Origin: Verrucomicrobia bacterium UBA3750
GTDB lineage: Bacteria; Verrucomicrobiota; Kiritimatiellia; RFP12; UBA1067
Direction of reading: 5' to 3'
Length of the DNA stretch: 36,204 nucleotides
Assembly: GCA_002371755.1 (NCBI GenBank)
Contig: DFGM01000021.1
Coordinates: forward strand, 1-36,204
Shown here: positions 22,723-31,100 of the stretch, in pieces
How the letters are laid out: each line of letters begins with the position of its first letter
Numbering within the stretch: position 1 is the first letter of the stretch
The notes under the pieces: model-generated
The model's database searches: none
What the model was told of the DNA's origin: nothing
What the model saw: the letters and a program-made list of their open reading frames with translations, nothing else
Position numbers and translations under genes: made by a program

Positions 22723-24357
22723 ATGAAAAAGAAGAAGACAAGAAAAGAAACAAAAAGGGGTGCGCACGAAGAGAGAAGATGCGCCCCGCCCGGAAAGACC
22801 CCGCGCGAGGATACGGCCTCGGTGATGCGGTTTTACGGCATAAAAGACGCATTCCCGAAAGGCGTACGCGCCGAAACAGCCGCTATCGCCAGCGGCAGGA
22901 AGGCTCTTGCCGACGAGCTGCCGCGCAAGGATTTGCGCAAGAAGTTCGTCTTTACTTGCGATCCCGTGACCGCGCGCGACTATGATGACGCGCTTTCCCT
23001 CGGCAAAGATACGCTCGGGCGCCGCGTATTGGGCGTCCATATCGCCGATGTTTCCCACTATGTCAGGCCCGGGAGCGAGCTGGACCGCGAGGCGCGCAGG
23101 CGCTCCACAAGCGTCTATTTCGCCGATAAAGTCGTGCCCATGCTGCCGAACGAGCTATCGAACGGGCTCTGTTCGCTCGTCCCGGGCGAAGATAGGCTCG
23201 CCTTTTCCGTCTTCATCACGTTCGACAAGGCGGGCAAAGCAATAAAGAGCGAGTTTGCCAAAAGCATCATACGCTCCAAGGCGCGCTATACCTACGAACA
23301 GGTAATGGCGGCGATTTCCGCCGGCGGAAAGAGGTCCGCCAAATGCGCGATTCCCGCGAAAGAGCGCAAGACCATATGCGCGATAAGCGAGCTTGCGATG
23401 CAGCTGCGCGCTGCACGTTTTGCCGACGGCGCCTTGGATATAGCGGTGCCCGAGGCGGAAATAGAGCTTGATGACTCTGGCGAGATGACAGGTGTCGCCA
23501 CGCGGGATTACGACGAGAGCCACCAGATGATAGAAGAATGCATGGTGGCGGCAAACGAAGCCGTGGCGAAGGAACTCTGGAGCCACAAAGTGAAAGTGCT
23601 GGCGCGCTTCCATGACGCACCGGACGAACTGAAACTGGAAGAATTGAGGGCGGGAGCCGCCGCCATGGGGCTAAAGTGCGGAAATCTCGCCGAAAAGAAG
23701 CCGTTTATGCGCTTTTTGGAGGCGGTGAAGCGCCACCCTGCCGCAGGCACGCTATCAATGATGATTCTGCGCTCCATGCAGCGAGCAGTGTACGACAGCT
23801 CCAACATGGGTCACTGGGGACTCGCAAAACGCTTCTACGCACACTTCACCTCCCCGATTCGCCGCTATCCGGACTTGACTCTCCACAGACAGCTTGCCGC
23901 ATATCTCGCCGCGAAAGGCAACCCGGCAAAGGCTCGCACCGCACCGGACGAACTCGCGAAACTCGCCGAACATTGCACGGCAATGGAGCAGCGCGCCACG
24001 GAAGCGGAACGTTCGCTTGCGGAAATCAAGAAATACCGCCTCCTCGAAGAGGAGCTCGCCTCGCGCGTCAGGGTTGATTACGATGCGGTAATCGCCTCGT
24101 GCGAACCGTTTGGATGCTTCGTGGACGTGCCGGCTCTCGCGGTTTCCGGACTCGTGCACATAAGCCGCCTCTCCCGCGGCTACGTGCGCTACAATCCCTC
24201 CGATCGCACGCTCCGCGCACACGGCGGTGCCGTCTGGAATGTAGGAGACCGCATGAAAGTGCACGTAACGCGAGTCGACTTCCTGAACCGCAAACTCGAT
24301 TTCGAACCTTCAACCGGCAACAAAAAGGAGAACAGATGGAGCTCTCAGTCCTCATAA
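22723..24357 (+). CDS. RNase R/RNB-family 3'-5' exoribonuclease
   Basis: A 544-aa protein. After a short basic head (MKKKKTRKETKRG), the RNB domain runs from about residue 75: CDPVTARDYDDALSL carries the clustered catalytic Asp residues, then GVHIADVSHYV, LPNELSNGLCSLVPGEDRLAFSV and HFTSPIRRYPDLTLHRQL. An S1 domain follows (DYDAVIASCEPFGCFVDVP... VSGLVHISRL). Typical RNase R is 700-800 aa and begins with one or two cold-shock domains; these are absent or reduced here, so substrate gating may differ. It degrades structured RNA in the cytoplasm. Its last 22 nt overlap the sugar-kinase gene, implying co-translation. Confidence 0.9.
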   Translation: MKKKKTRKETKRGAHEERRCAPPGKTPREDTASVMRFYGIKDAFPKGVRAETAAIASGRKALADELPRKDLRKKFVFTCDPVTARDYDDALSLGKDTLGRRVLGVHIADVSHYVRPGSELDREARRRSTSVYFADKVVPMLPNELSNGLCSLVPGEDRLAFSVFITFDKAGKAIKSEFAKSIIRSKARYTYEQVMAAISAGGKRSAKCAIPAKERKTICAISELAMQLRAARFADGALDIAVPEAEIELDDSGEMTGVATRDYDESHQMIEECMVAANEAVAKELWSHKVKVLARFHDAPDELKLEELRAGAAAMGLKCGNLAEKKPFMRFLEAVKRHPAAGTLSMMILRSMQRAVYDSSNMGHWGLAKRFYAHFTSPIRRYPDLTLHRQLAAYLAAKGNPAKARTAPDELAKLAEHCTAMEQRATEAERSLAEIKKYRLLEEELASRVRVDYDAVIASCEPFGCFVDVPALAVSGLVHISRLSRGYVRYNPSDRTLRAHGGAVWNVGDRMKVHVTRVDFLNRKLDFEPSTGNKKENRWSSQSS

Positions 24358-25448
24358 ACAAATTCAACATCAAAGGGCGATTGGTATCGCTTGCACCGTT
24401 CGGCAACGGCAACATCAACGATACGTTCCTCGCCATCTACCGCAACACCTTCACCGAGACGCAGGTCATTCTGCAGCGCGTGAACCGCAACGTATTCCCC
24501 GTCCCCGAGGCGATTATGGAAAACATGCACGAAGTGACGCGCCACTGCCACGAAAAGCTCGAGGCGGATGCCAAAGCCGGCACCGACGACCGCGTCTGGC
24601 AGATGCCGCGCATCGTCAAAACCAAAGAGGGCGCGGATTATGTGGCGGACGAAAACGGCGATGTTTGGCGTGTCATCACGCGCATCATGTCCGCGCACGC
24701 CTTCGATGTGGCGCAGGGTCCCGAACACGCAATGGAATGCGGCTCCGCGCTTGGCCATTTCCACTATCTGATAAGCGACATGGATACCGCGCTTGTCAAA
24801 GATCCTCTCCCAGGCTTCCACATCACAAGCGGCTATCTCGCGAAATACGATGCCACGCTAGGGAAGGAAAGTGCCCAGGAGCTCCTTTCATCTTCCATGG
24901 AGGCCAAACGCATGGCCAAGTTCGTGGAGGAACGCCGCGACCTCGCCCTCTGCCTCGAAAAGGCCGAAAAGGCCGGCGAACTCAAAAAGAGGATGTTCCA
25001 CGGCGACCCCAAAGTGAACAACATCATGATCGACGATGTGACCGGCAAGGGGACGGCGATGATCGATTTGGATACCGTCTCCACCGGCCTCATCCACATG
25101 GATTTCGGCGATGCGCTCCGCTCCATATGCAACCCGGCCGGCGAAGAGGAGACGAACCTCTCCAAGGTAGTGTTCGACGAGGATCTCGCCACCGCGTTCT
25201 GCAAAGGCTACATGCGCGAGGCAGGCTCTTTCATGACGGATGCCGACCGCGCATATCTCTTCGATTCAATTCGCCTTTTGCCCTTCGAACTGGGGCTCAG
25301 GTTCTTCCAGGACTATCTTGACGGCAACACCTACTTCAAGACCACGAACCCCGGACAGAACCTGAACCGCGCCCGTGTGCAGTTCCGTCTGTGCGAATCT
25401 ATCGAATCGCGCGAACGCTCCATTCGCAACTTCCTCTCAAAACTGTGA
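24336..25448 (+). CDS. APH-superfamily sugar kinase, NahK-like
   Basis: A 370-aa kinase of the aminoglycoside phosphotransferase fold. FGNGNINDTFLA is the glycine-rich loop, VILQRVNRNVFPVPEAIMENMHEVT the beta3/alphaC region, MFHGDPKVNNIMID the catalytic loop (HGDxxxxN), and MIDLDTVSTGLIHMDFGDALR the Mg-binding DxD-like motif. The pattern INxxVF...EAxMxN, IDLDTV and PGQNLxRARxQFxL resembles N-acetylhexosamine 1-kinase (NahK) of the lacto-N-biose pathway, so a GlcNAc/GalNAc kinase is the best guess. No partner phosphorylase or epimerase is present. An AAGGAG lies 6 nt upstream of ATG 24336, inside the preceding gene. Confidence 0.8.
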   Translation: MELSVLINKFNIKGRLVSLAPFGNGNINDTFLAIYRNTFTETQVILQRVNRNVFPVPEAIMENMHEVTRHCHEKLEADAKAGTDDRVWQMPRIVKTKEGADYVADENGDVWRVITRIMSAHAFDVAQGPEHAMECGSALGHFHYLISDMDTALVKDPLPGFHITSGYLAKYDATLGKESAQELLSSSMEAKRMAKFVEERRDLALCLEKAEKAGELKKRMFHGDPKVNNIMIDDVTGKGTAMIDLDTVSTGLIHMDFGDALRSICNPAGEEETNLSKVVFDEDLATAFCKGYMREAGSFMTDADRAYLFDSIRLLPFELGLRFFQDYLDGNTYFKTTNPGQNLNRARVQFRLCESIESRERSIRNFLSKL

Positions 25449-25482
25449 GATAAAGGCAAATAAACCATCGGACGGGGCGTTT

Positions 25483-26133
25483 ATGGCGATGCACGCAACC
25501 GGCAAGCGCATGTATGGTATAGTTGAGATATTCGAATCGCTGCAGGGGGAGGGCCGGAACACCGGCCGCCCCTGCCTTTTCGTGCGCTTCGCCGGCTGCA
25601 ATCTCGCCTGCCCTTGGTGCGACACCGATTTCACGCCGCGCCTTACCCTGACCCTGGACGCGCTCTTGGACGAAGTCTCATCATTCAGGACGAAAAACAT
25701 CATCCTCACCGGCGGCGAGCCGACCATTCAGCCCGGCATACCAGAACTTGTCGCCGAATTAAAGAAACGCGGATATTGGATTGCCGTCGAGACAAACGGC
25801 ACCATGGATGTCACCGCTGCCCCGTGGCTGGAGTTCGTCGACTACATAGCCTGTTCGCCGAAGATGCTCTATCCTTCTTCTTTAAGGCTTGAAGCGGCCA
25901 ATGAAGTGCGGGTGGTGGCAGATCCTTCCGTGCCGCTGGAGAAGGCGTTGGACTTCTGCAAATCGCTTCCTATGCGCATAAACGCACAGGATTACTACAT
26001 CAGCCCGTGCGATTTGGAGGCGGAGGGCGGCGGCAAAGGCATCGACTTCGCTACGGCCAAGGCCCTTTTGGCGGCTCTTGGCGACGGCTGGTCGCTTTCA
26101 GTCCAGCTCCACAAGATACTTGGCTTCAGGTAG
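25483..26133 (+). CDS. queE: 7-carboxy-7-deazaguanine synthase (QueE), radical SAM
   Basis: A 216-aa radical SAM enzyme, normal QueE length. IFESLQGEGRNTGRPCLFVRFAGCNLACPWCDT contains the CxxxCxxC cluster; IILTGGEPTIQP is the GGE motif; AVETNGT and ISPCDLE are family-typical. It converts 6-carboxytetrahydropterin to 7-carboxy-7-deazaguanine for queuosine. ATG 25483 has a weak G-rich Shine-Dalgarno; Met10 at 25510 is nearer the usual N-terminus and is an alternative. It follows the kinase by 34 nt and precedes tRNA-Asn(GUU), a queuosine-modified tRNA. Other queuosine genes (queD, queC, tgt) are not in the window. Confidence 0.93.
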   Translation: MAMHATGKRMYGIVEIFESLQGEGRNTGRPCLFVRFAGCNLACPWCDTDFTPRLTLTLDALLDEVSSFRTKNIILTGGEPTIQPGIPELVAELKKRGYWIAVETNGTMDVTAAPWLEFVDYIACSPKMLYPSSLRLEAANEVRVVADPSVPLEKALDFCKSLPMRINAQDYYISPCDLEAEGGGKGIDFATAKALLAALGDGWSLSVQLHKILGFR

Positions 26134-26199
26134 AACCTCGCGGAACGCCACCCCTTGCCGACTGGGTTTGTTCACAACGAAAAAAGCAAAAATACCCCC

Positions 26200-26229
26200 T
26201 TGCGCGGTGCGAGGTAAATATGGTATAAT
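26200..26229 (+). promoter_or_regulatory. Promoter of tRNA-Asn
   Basis: TTGCGC (26200-26205), 18 bp, TATAAT (26224-26229) with TGG extension at 26221-26223. Start predicted near 26236, about 8 nt before the tRNA. Confidence 0.75.
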
Positions 26230-26243
26230 ATGCGCCAATCCGT

Positions 26244-26318
26244 TCGGGCGTGGCGCAGTGGTAGCGCAGTTGACTGTTAATCAATTGGTCGCTGGTTCGA
26301 ATCCAGCCGCCCGAGCCA
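26244..26318 (+). tRNA. tRNA-Asn (GTT)
   Basis: 75 nt forming a complete cloverleaf. Acceptor TCGGGCG pairs CGCCCGA; D stem GCGC/GCGC; anticodon stem GTTGA/TCAAT with loop CTGTTAA and anticodon GTT; T stem GCTGG/CCAGC with loop TTCGAAT. Discriminator G and an encoded CCA end follow. G34 in this anticodon is a queuosine site. Confidence 0.97.
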
Positions 26319-26325
26319 ATAAATG

Positions 26326-26355
26326 AAAAGCCCCATAGCGGGCTTTTTTCTTTTT
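26326..26355 (+). terminator. Intrinsic terminator after tRNA-Asn
   Basis: AAAAGCCC (26326-26333), loop CATAGC, GGGCTTTT (26340-26347), continuing into a T-rich run. A standard Rho-independent terminator 7 nt past the tRNA. Confidence 0.85.
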
Positions 26356-26435
26356 CCGGCATCAAAATCGCACCTCACAAGGCAATTTCCAGGAACAACA
26401 ACGCCAGTATAGCCCCCTCCCCGATGCGCTTGGAT

Positions 26436-26475
26436 GCCTAGAATCCTAGAGGTCTAGGAAGTCTAGAAGCCTAGG
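26436..26475. repeat. CTAG cluster with nested palindrome
   Basis: Five CTAG tetramers start at 26438, 26446, 26454, 26463 and 26471 (steps 8, 8, 9, 8). The centre TCCTAGA-gg-TCTAGGA is a perfect 7-bp hairpin, extended by CTAGA (26438-26442) with TCTAG (26462-26466). CTAG is rare in most bacterial DNA, so five in 40 bp is striking. The flanking 26356-26435 and 26476-26565 show no gene. Confidence 0.7.
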
Positions 26476-26565
26476 AGCCGCCGCCGCGGGCAAAGGTCTG
26501 AGGGAAGGAGGAAACAGTTATAAACACCAGGCGTTGCCCGGCTCGCCCGAAGGGGTGGCGCGACC

Positions 26566-26719
26566 AATGCGCATCGGCCGCAAATCCAATGGGCATCGCC
26601 CGCAAATCCAATGGGCATTGGATTAGAATTCAATGGGCATTGGATTCGAATTCAATGCCCATGGGTCGCCTGTCCAATGCGCATTGGATTCACGGACAAT
26701 GCGCATGGGACGGGCAACG
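26566..26719. repeat. Seven-unit 22-bp-period array of CCAATG-SS-CATTGG palindromes
   Basis: AATG(C/G)(C/G)CAT recurs exactly every 22 bp, starting at 26566, 26588, 26610, 26632, 26654, 26676 and 26698. With flanks the consensus is CCAATGSSCATTGG, a dyad; unit 6 is a perfect palindrome TCCAATGCGCATTGGA. The remaining bases per unit vary, and units 3 and 4 each end in GAATTC. A 22-bp period is about two helical turns and is not a multiple of three, which rules out a coding repeat. It lies in non-coding DNA between tRNA-Asn and the surface operon. Confidence 0.85.
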
Positions 26720-26778
26720 GGTAGTGCGGCGCGTGGGCGTGGTAGGGCAGCGGAGGCGGGGAGAGCGGCCTATCTTTA

Positions 26779-26799
26779 TGGTCAGGCTGTGCCTGACCA
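26779..26799 (-). terminator. Palindromic hairpin past the surface operon
   Basis: TGGTCAGGC - TGT - GCCTGACCA, a perfect 9-bp stem 41 nt after the stop of the last gene of the minus-strand operon. No T-tract follows on the minus strand, so it is either a Rho-aided terminator or a dispersed palindrome. Confidence 0.5.
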
Positions 26800-26839
26800 G
26801 TCGAAATGTCGCGCGTATGCCGCACCTGGCCAGATAAGC

Positions 26840-27577
26840 CTACTTGCGCCGCTCGACCTTGAAAAACTCGCCGCCGGCCTTTGCGGGCGTGACAATTGTA
26901 ACTTCCTCTTCGCCGGTCGCATCCGCAGTGGCATTCTCGACATCGGTATCGACCGTCGCGGGCGTGTCGCCAGCCGTAAGACCATAGCCCAGGTATGGTG
27001 CGCCTTTCACCGTCACGTACACATTGCCCCCGTAGACGCGGATGCCCGTAATCTTGGGCTCGGCCACGACTACATCCCCGGCTACATCCGTCGCTGTGGC
27101 GGCAACGCCGCTGAGAGTGGACAAGGCCCCCGTGCCAACCGAAACCGCACCGCCTACCATGCCGCTCGTATTGACGCCCTTCAAGCTACCGGCGAGCGAA
27201 ACGGAAAGTTTGCCGTCCGCACTCGTCGTGAACTTGCGCGTATCCAGGAGATACACCGCCCATTTGCCGTTCGCGTAGCCCTTGGCGTCGAATTTGCCGG
27301 CATCCACTTCAAACACCACCTTCGGGCAGCGCCCCGCCTTGGCCAAAGGTGCGAAAAGCACCACCTCGCCGCCGGTTGCCGTTCCGTCCGAGTTGATTGC
27401 GAACGCGTCGAAGTTCTTCGACCAGCAAAGTGCATAGCACTCGCCGTCCATAACCGCCTTGCCGTCGGCATATTTGTCGGGACCGGGCGTCGAGAATGTG
27501 ATGAGCACATCGTTCGCTGCCGCGAATGCGGCGGTCGCGGCCATGGCCGCAAACAGTGAGAGCATGTTCTTCTTCAT
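26840..27577 (-). CDS. Secreted protein of unknown function
   Basis: A 245-aa protein with a signal peptide at residues 1-20 (MLSLFAAMAATAAFAAA). No enzyme motif is recognised. The first part (DVLITFSTPGPDKYADGKAV... LCWSKNFDAFAINSDG) and the middle (KWAVYLLDTRKFTTS, then a Gly/Ala/Ser/Val-rich stretch) look like beta-sandwich surface material. It ends GGEFFKVERRK, close to the FYRVxV ending of the BspA-like protein, suggesting a shared C-terminal element in this organism. AAAGGA precedes the ATG by 9 nt. It begins 36 nt after the PEP-CTERM gene and is the last gene of the surface operon. Confidence 0.7.
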   Translation of the reverse strand: MKKNMLSLFAAMAATAAFAAANDVLITFSTPGPDKYADGKAVMDGECYALCWSKNFDAFAINSDGTATGGEVVLFAPLAKAGRCPKVVFEVDAGKFDAKGYANGKWAVYLLDTRKFTTSADGKLSVSLAGSLKGVNTSGMVGGAVSVGTGALSTLSGVAATATDVAGDVVVAEPKITGIRVYGGNVYVTVKGAPYLGYGLTAGDTPATVDTDVENATADATGEEEVTIVTPAKAGGEFFKVERRK

Positions 27578-27613
27578 TGCAATAATTCCTTTCTATATGT
27601 AAGCCTTTGCCGG

Positions 27614-28093
27614 TTACGCCCTTTTCCTGCGCAGCGCAAGCGCCGCCAGGCCGAACAGCGACAGCAATCCGCTTGTCGGCTCAGGCACGACTGCCGAAAC
27701 GACAAACGGAGAACCCCCGCCGTGAGAGCCGGCATTCTGGTAGAAGTAGTCGCTCAACGCGGAGGCCGAATAACGCATCCAGCCGACGCGCTCATCGGTG
27801 CCAGCGGCCCAAAGCTCGACGAGGAACGTTTTCGCATTGGCACTGTCGAACGTGCCGGAATAGACGCCGCCATCCGTAGAGAAGCCCGTTTCGTCGGCAG
27901 CTGCGGCGGGCGATAGATACGTCGCGCCGTTATCGACGCTTATGGTCGCATAGGCGAACTCAATACCATATCCCGGCTCTTCGTAATAATGCGCATTTTC
28001 GACCATCCAGTATATGTAGTTATCGTCGTCCGCAACGGCCGACCCTAGAGCCAAAACCGCTACCGCCACTGCAATGTACTTTAGAGCGTTCAT
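27614..28093 (-). CDS. PEP-CTERM sorting-domain protein
   Basis: A 159-aa exported protein. Residues 1-21 are a signal peptide (YIAVAVAVLALGSAVA). Residues 136-159 form a PEP-CTERM signal: VPEP, a hydrophobic helix, then RRKRA at the very end. Such tails are cut by exosortase (EpsH family) after export, usually linked to exopolysaccharide production; no exosortase lies in the window. The middle (YATISVDNGATYLS... FLVELWA) has no known fold by eye. A strong AAGGAG lies 7 nt before ATG 28093, and the gene follows the giant surface protein by 36 nt, so the two are likely co-expressed. Confidence 0.85.
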   Translation of the reverse strand: MNALKYIAVAVAVLALGSAVADDDNYIYWMVENAHYYEEPGYGIEFAYATISVDNGATYLSPAAAADETGFSTDGGVYSGTFDSANAKTFLVELWAAGTDERVGWMRYSASALSDYFYQNAGSHGGGSPFVVSAVVPEPTSGLLSLFGLAALALRRKRA

Positions 28094-28129
28094 TTCTTTT
28101 CTCCTTAATCGGTTTGTCAGGATTCGCCC

Positions 28130-31100
28130 TTACCACTCGACATTCTGGTCGTCGCCGGCATTCATATACCAGAACCCGGTGCCGCTCGGAACATTCGTCA
28201 CGTTGGTTTTGCGCACGACTTTGACAACCTCAATACCCTTCTTGTTGACAATAGTCACATACTCGTCATAGCCCCACGCGCCATCCTTGAAGGTGTAGCG
28301 CTTCGGAGCACCCGCCGTCGGCACCAGAACGACATCGCCCCCGTTTGCACCCGGGAACTTCTCATTCAGATCGACCGCCTCCACAGTCGGCGCGGCAACG
28401 AGGTTCCACGTAGGCTTTTCCTCGTTCGCGCCTGCGATGGTAGTCGTGGCGGCCTGCTCCGCAACTTCGCCGACGAGGTAGATAGGATTCGTCGTATCAG
28501 TGCGCGTAAGCCACACGCCAGAGCCGCGGGCAATCGTGGAGCCGCCGGCTTCTTCGCTGGATGCGCCGCCGACGACTGTCATCGGCTCCCATTCCTTCGA
28601 CGCGGTCAGCGTCCACGCCCTGTACTTCCCTGTCGCAGTATCATACACCTTGAGCTCGTCGCCCTCGGTAAGCGTCGCCGTGCGAACAAGATCCGAAACT
28701 GTTATATCCTCTCCGTCGGCAGCCAGCGACTCCCACGGAACAGCAATTACGGCGCTCTTCGCCGCGCTCTCCACCTTCAGAACGCCAATGGTGTTCTCGG
28801 AGGCGACCTTGGTTTTCGCGCCAGTGCCGTCTTCGGCCTCGATAATCGCAGTCATCTTGAAGTAGGCGGCACCAGCATCGTTGTCGGTCGCAGACGCGAG
28901 GTCGATCGTGAAGTCTTCCGCACTCTCCTTGGGCGTTCCCTCGACTACCGTTCCATCGACATCAATCTTGTCCAGAGCGTATGTCACCGTGAAGCCGGAA
29001 TTCGCCGGGACGTTCACCTTCTCGGAGAGCGTGTTCTCAACAGGTGTTGCATTAATCGGCGCCTGCTCGGTGTCGACGCGAACCGCCGCGCTCGGATTCT
29101 GTCCGATCACGTAGTTCTGCCACGCCGGCAAACCGTTCTCCTCGACCTTGGCAAGAGCCTCCTTTACCGTTTCGCCCTCTTTGACATTTTTATCAACCCA
29201 CTTGTCATCAACCGTTATCGGCGAAATCGACATCGCTTCACCCGCCTCGTCGACGACCTCGACAGTCGCCGTTGCCGCCGGTTGCTTGTTGTAGTGGAAC
29301 CAGTTGTCGTTCGACATCTTTTCGAAGAACCAGTTCACTTCGGTCGCCGGCTCGCCGGTTATGGCGAGACCGAAGCCGTTCTTGTCGAGCGTGAAGGAGA
29401 CGTCGCGTCCGGTGAGGTCTACCGCGCCGGTGTAGTCGTTCAGCAGCTGAATGGTCTCGTTGGCCTGAACCGCCGCGAACGCCTCTGCGAGCGTCGCGTA
29501 GCGCAGCGTCTCATTGCCGCGGACGATCTTCGCCGCATATCCGCCGAACGTGTACTTGTACTCGCAGATGAGGATGGACGGCGAGCCGAGGCCTTCGTCC
29601 TCGCCGGGCTTGTAGAGGCGCAGCTGAACCGTCATCGTCTTGCCATCCATCGCAGACTTGAGTTTCTTCGCGCCGCAGTCGAACGTGCGCACATAACGGC
29701 AGATATTCTCGTAGGGCCAGTCTCCTGGCGTGGCCTGCCCGATATCCACAAGAAGACGCACCTTCTCGCCGCTTTCGACGCGCTCTGGCGACTCATACGA
29801 CACCCAGCCGATGTCCCACTGTGCGTAATGGCCGGAGAGCACGAGGTCGCCTGCGTCCGCCGCGCCATCGAGCGACACGACGAAGTCGGCGTTCCAGTCG
29901 AGGAACGGCATCTTCTCCATAAGCAGCTCCTTGGCGCGCGCCAGCTCAACCGGATCGGAGAATGCGCTGAATCCGCCTTCAAGGAACTTCGCCGCGATTG
30001 CATCGTCGCCGTTCGCGGAGCTGAACGACTCGAACGTGTACGCGCAGTCGAGCGCTCCGTATCCGCCGACCTCCGGCTTTTCGGACATTGTCGTCACATA
30101 CGCCTTCGGGAGCGGAACGACGGTGTAGAACCCTTCCGCGTCGCCCCAGCCGCCATCGACGAACGCCTTGTTCGCGAAGACGTAGCAGCGATCCTTGGTC
30201 CAGGCCTTGTCGTCCTGTTCGCCAGGCAGCGCCGTCACGACCTGCGGGACGAACGCCGAAGGATCGGCCGTCCACGTACCGCCGAGGATGACGAGTTCGC
30301 CATTGCCAGTCAAGGACGGAATCGCCGAGACAAGGCCGACGCCTGTTACGGTCAGCTTGCCGGCGAGGTTGATGCCTGCAGTTGTCACGTTCACATTGTG
30401 CTCTGCGAGCGCGAGCGTGACATCGGCCGAAATCGCCGTCACGCCAAGCGTGGCGTCCGCGACGAGAGTAATCGTGTCGCCGTCCTGCGCGGCTTCAAAC
30501 GCCGCATCGAGCGAGGCGTAGTGCTGTCCGCCAATCCGGGCCACCGCGCCATCGACATAAGCAGTGTAGGTGACAGTGCCATCAGCAGTGTTCACATCCA
30601 TATGAAGCGTGTAGCCGTTCGTTGCCGCAACTGCGGTGAAGGACGAAGGAACCGTAAGCGACTGTCCCTCGCCGAGCGTGACGTTGATGCCGCTCACGTC
30701 GGCACCGTTGAGAATCTCTATGCGCGTGTCTGCGCCGACCGCCGCGAACGCCTCTGTCGCGTAGCGGTAGAATTTGCCGTTGCGCTTGGCCTCGCAGAGG
30801 GCAGTACCGCCAACGACAAAGTAGCCGCCATCGTAGTAACCGGCGTTCACGAACACGCGGTTTCCAACGCTGACAGGCTCGGTCTTGAACTTGCCGCCAG
30901 TGACGTGAACGGGCGTCTTCGAGTTGGAATACACGCTTACGCTCGAAGAGCTCGTGTCGAGGCCCTGTTCGAACGTTCCCCCGGCAATCGTCGTCGGGCA
31001 GCGGTATATCTTTACATTGCCGTTGAATGTGCCGCCATTGATCGCGACCGTCGTGGGCGTAGCCGATTCGCCGGACTGCGCCGCCGAGGTCTGAAGCGGA

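Noticed and set aside
25509..25524. TGGTATAGT, resembling the extended -10, near the queE start
   Set aside because: It lies inside conserved queE codons (MYGIVE) and has no TTGCG -35 at the right distance.
26244..26318. tRNA-Asn as an integration site for a mobile element
   Set aside because: No integrase and no repeat of the tRNA 3' end was seen downstream.
26566..26719. CRISPR array
   Set aside because: Core of about 9-14 bp with 8-13 bp gaps is far too short, the cores are palindromic and partly degenerate, and no cas gene is present.
26589..26837. Open frames running through the 22-bp array
   Set aside because: The repeat period is not a multiple of three, so the peptide is just the repeat read in changing frames; no ribosome site.
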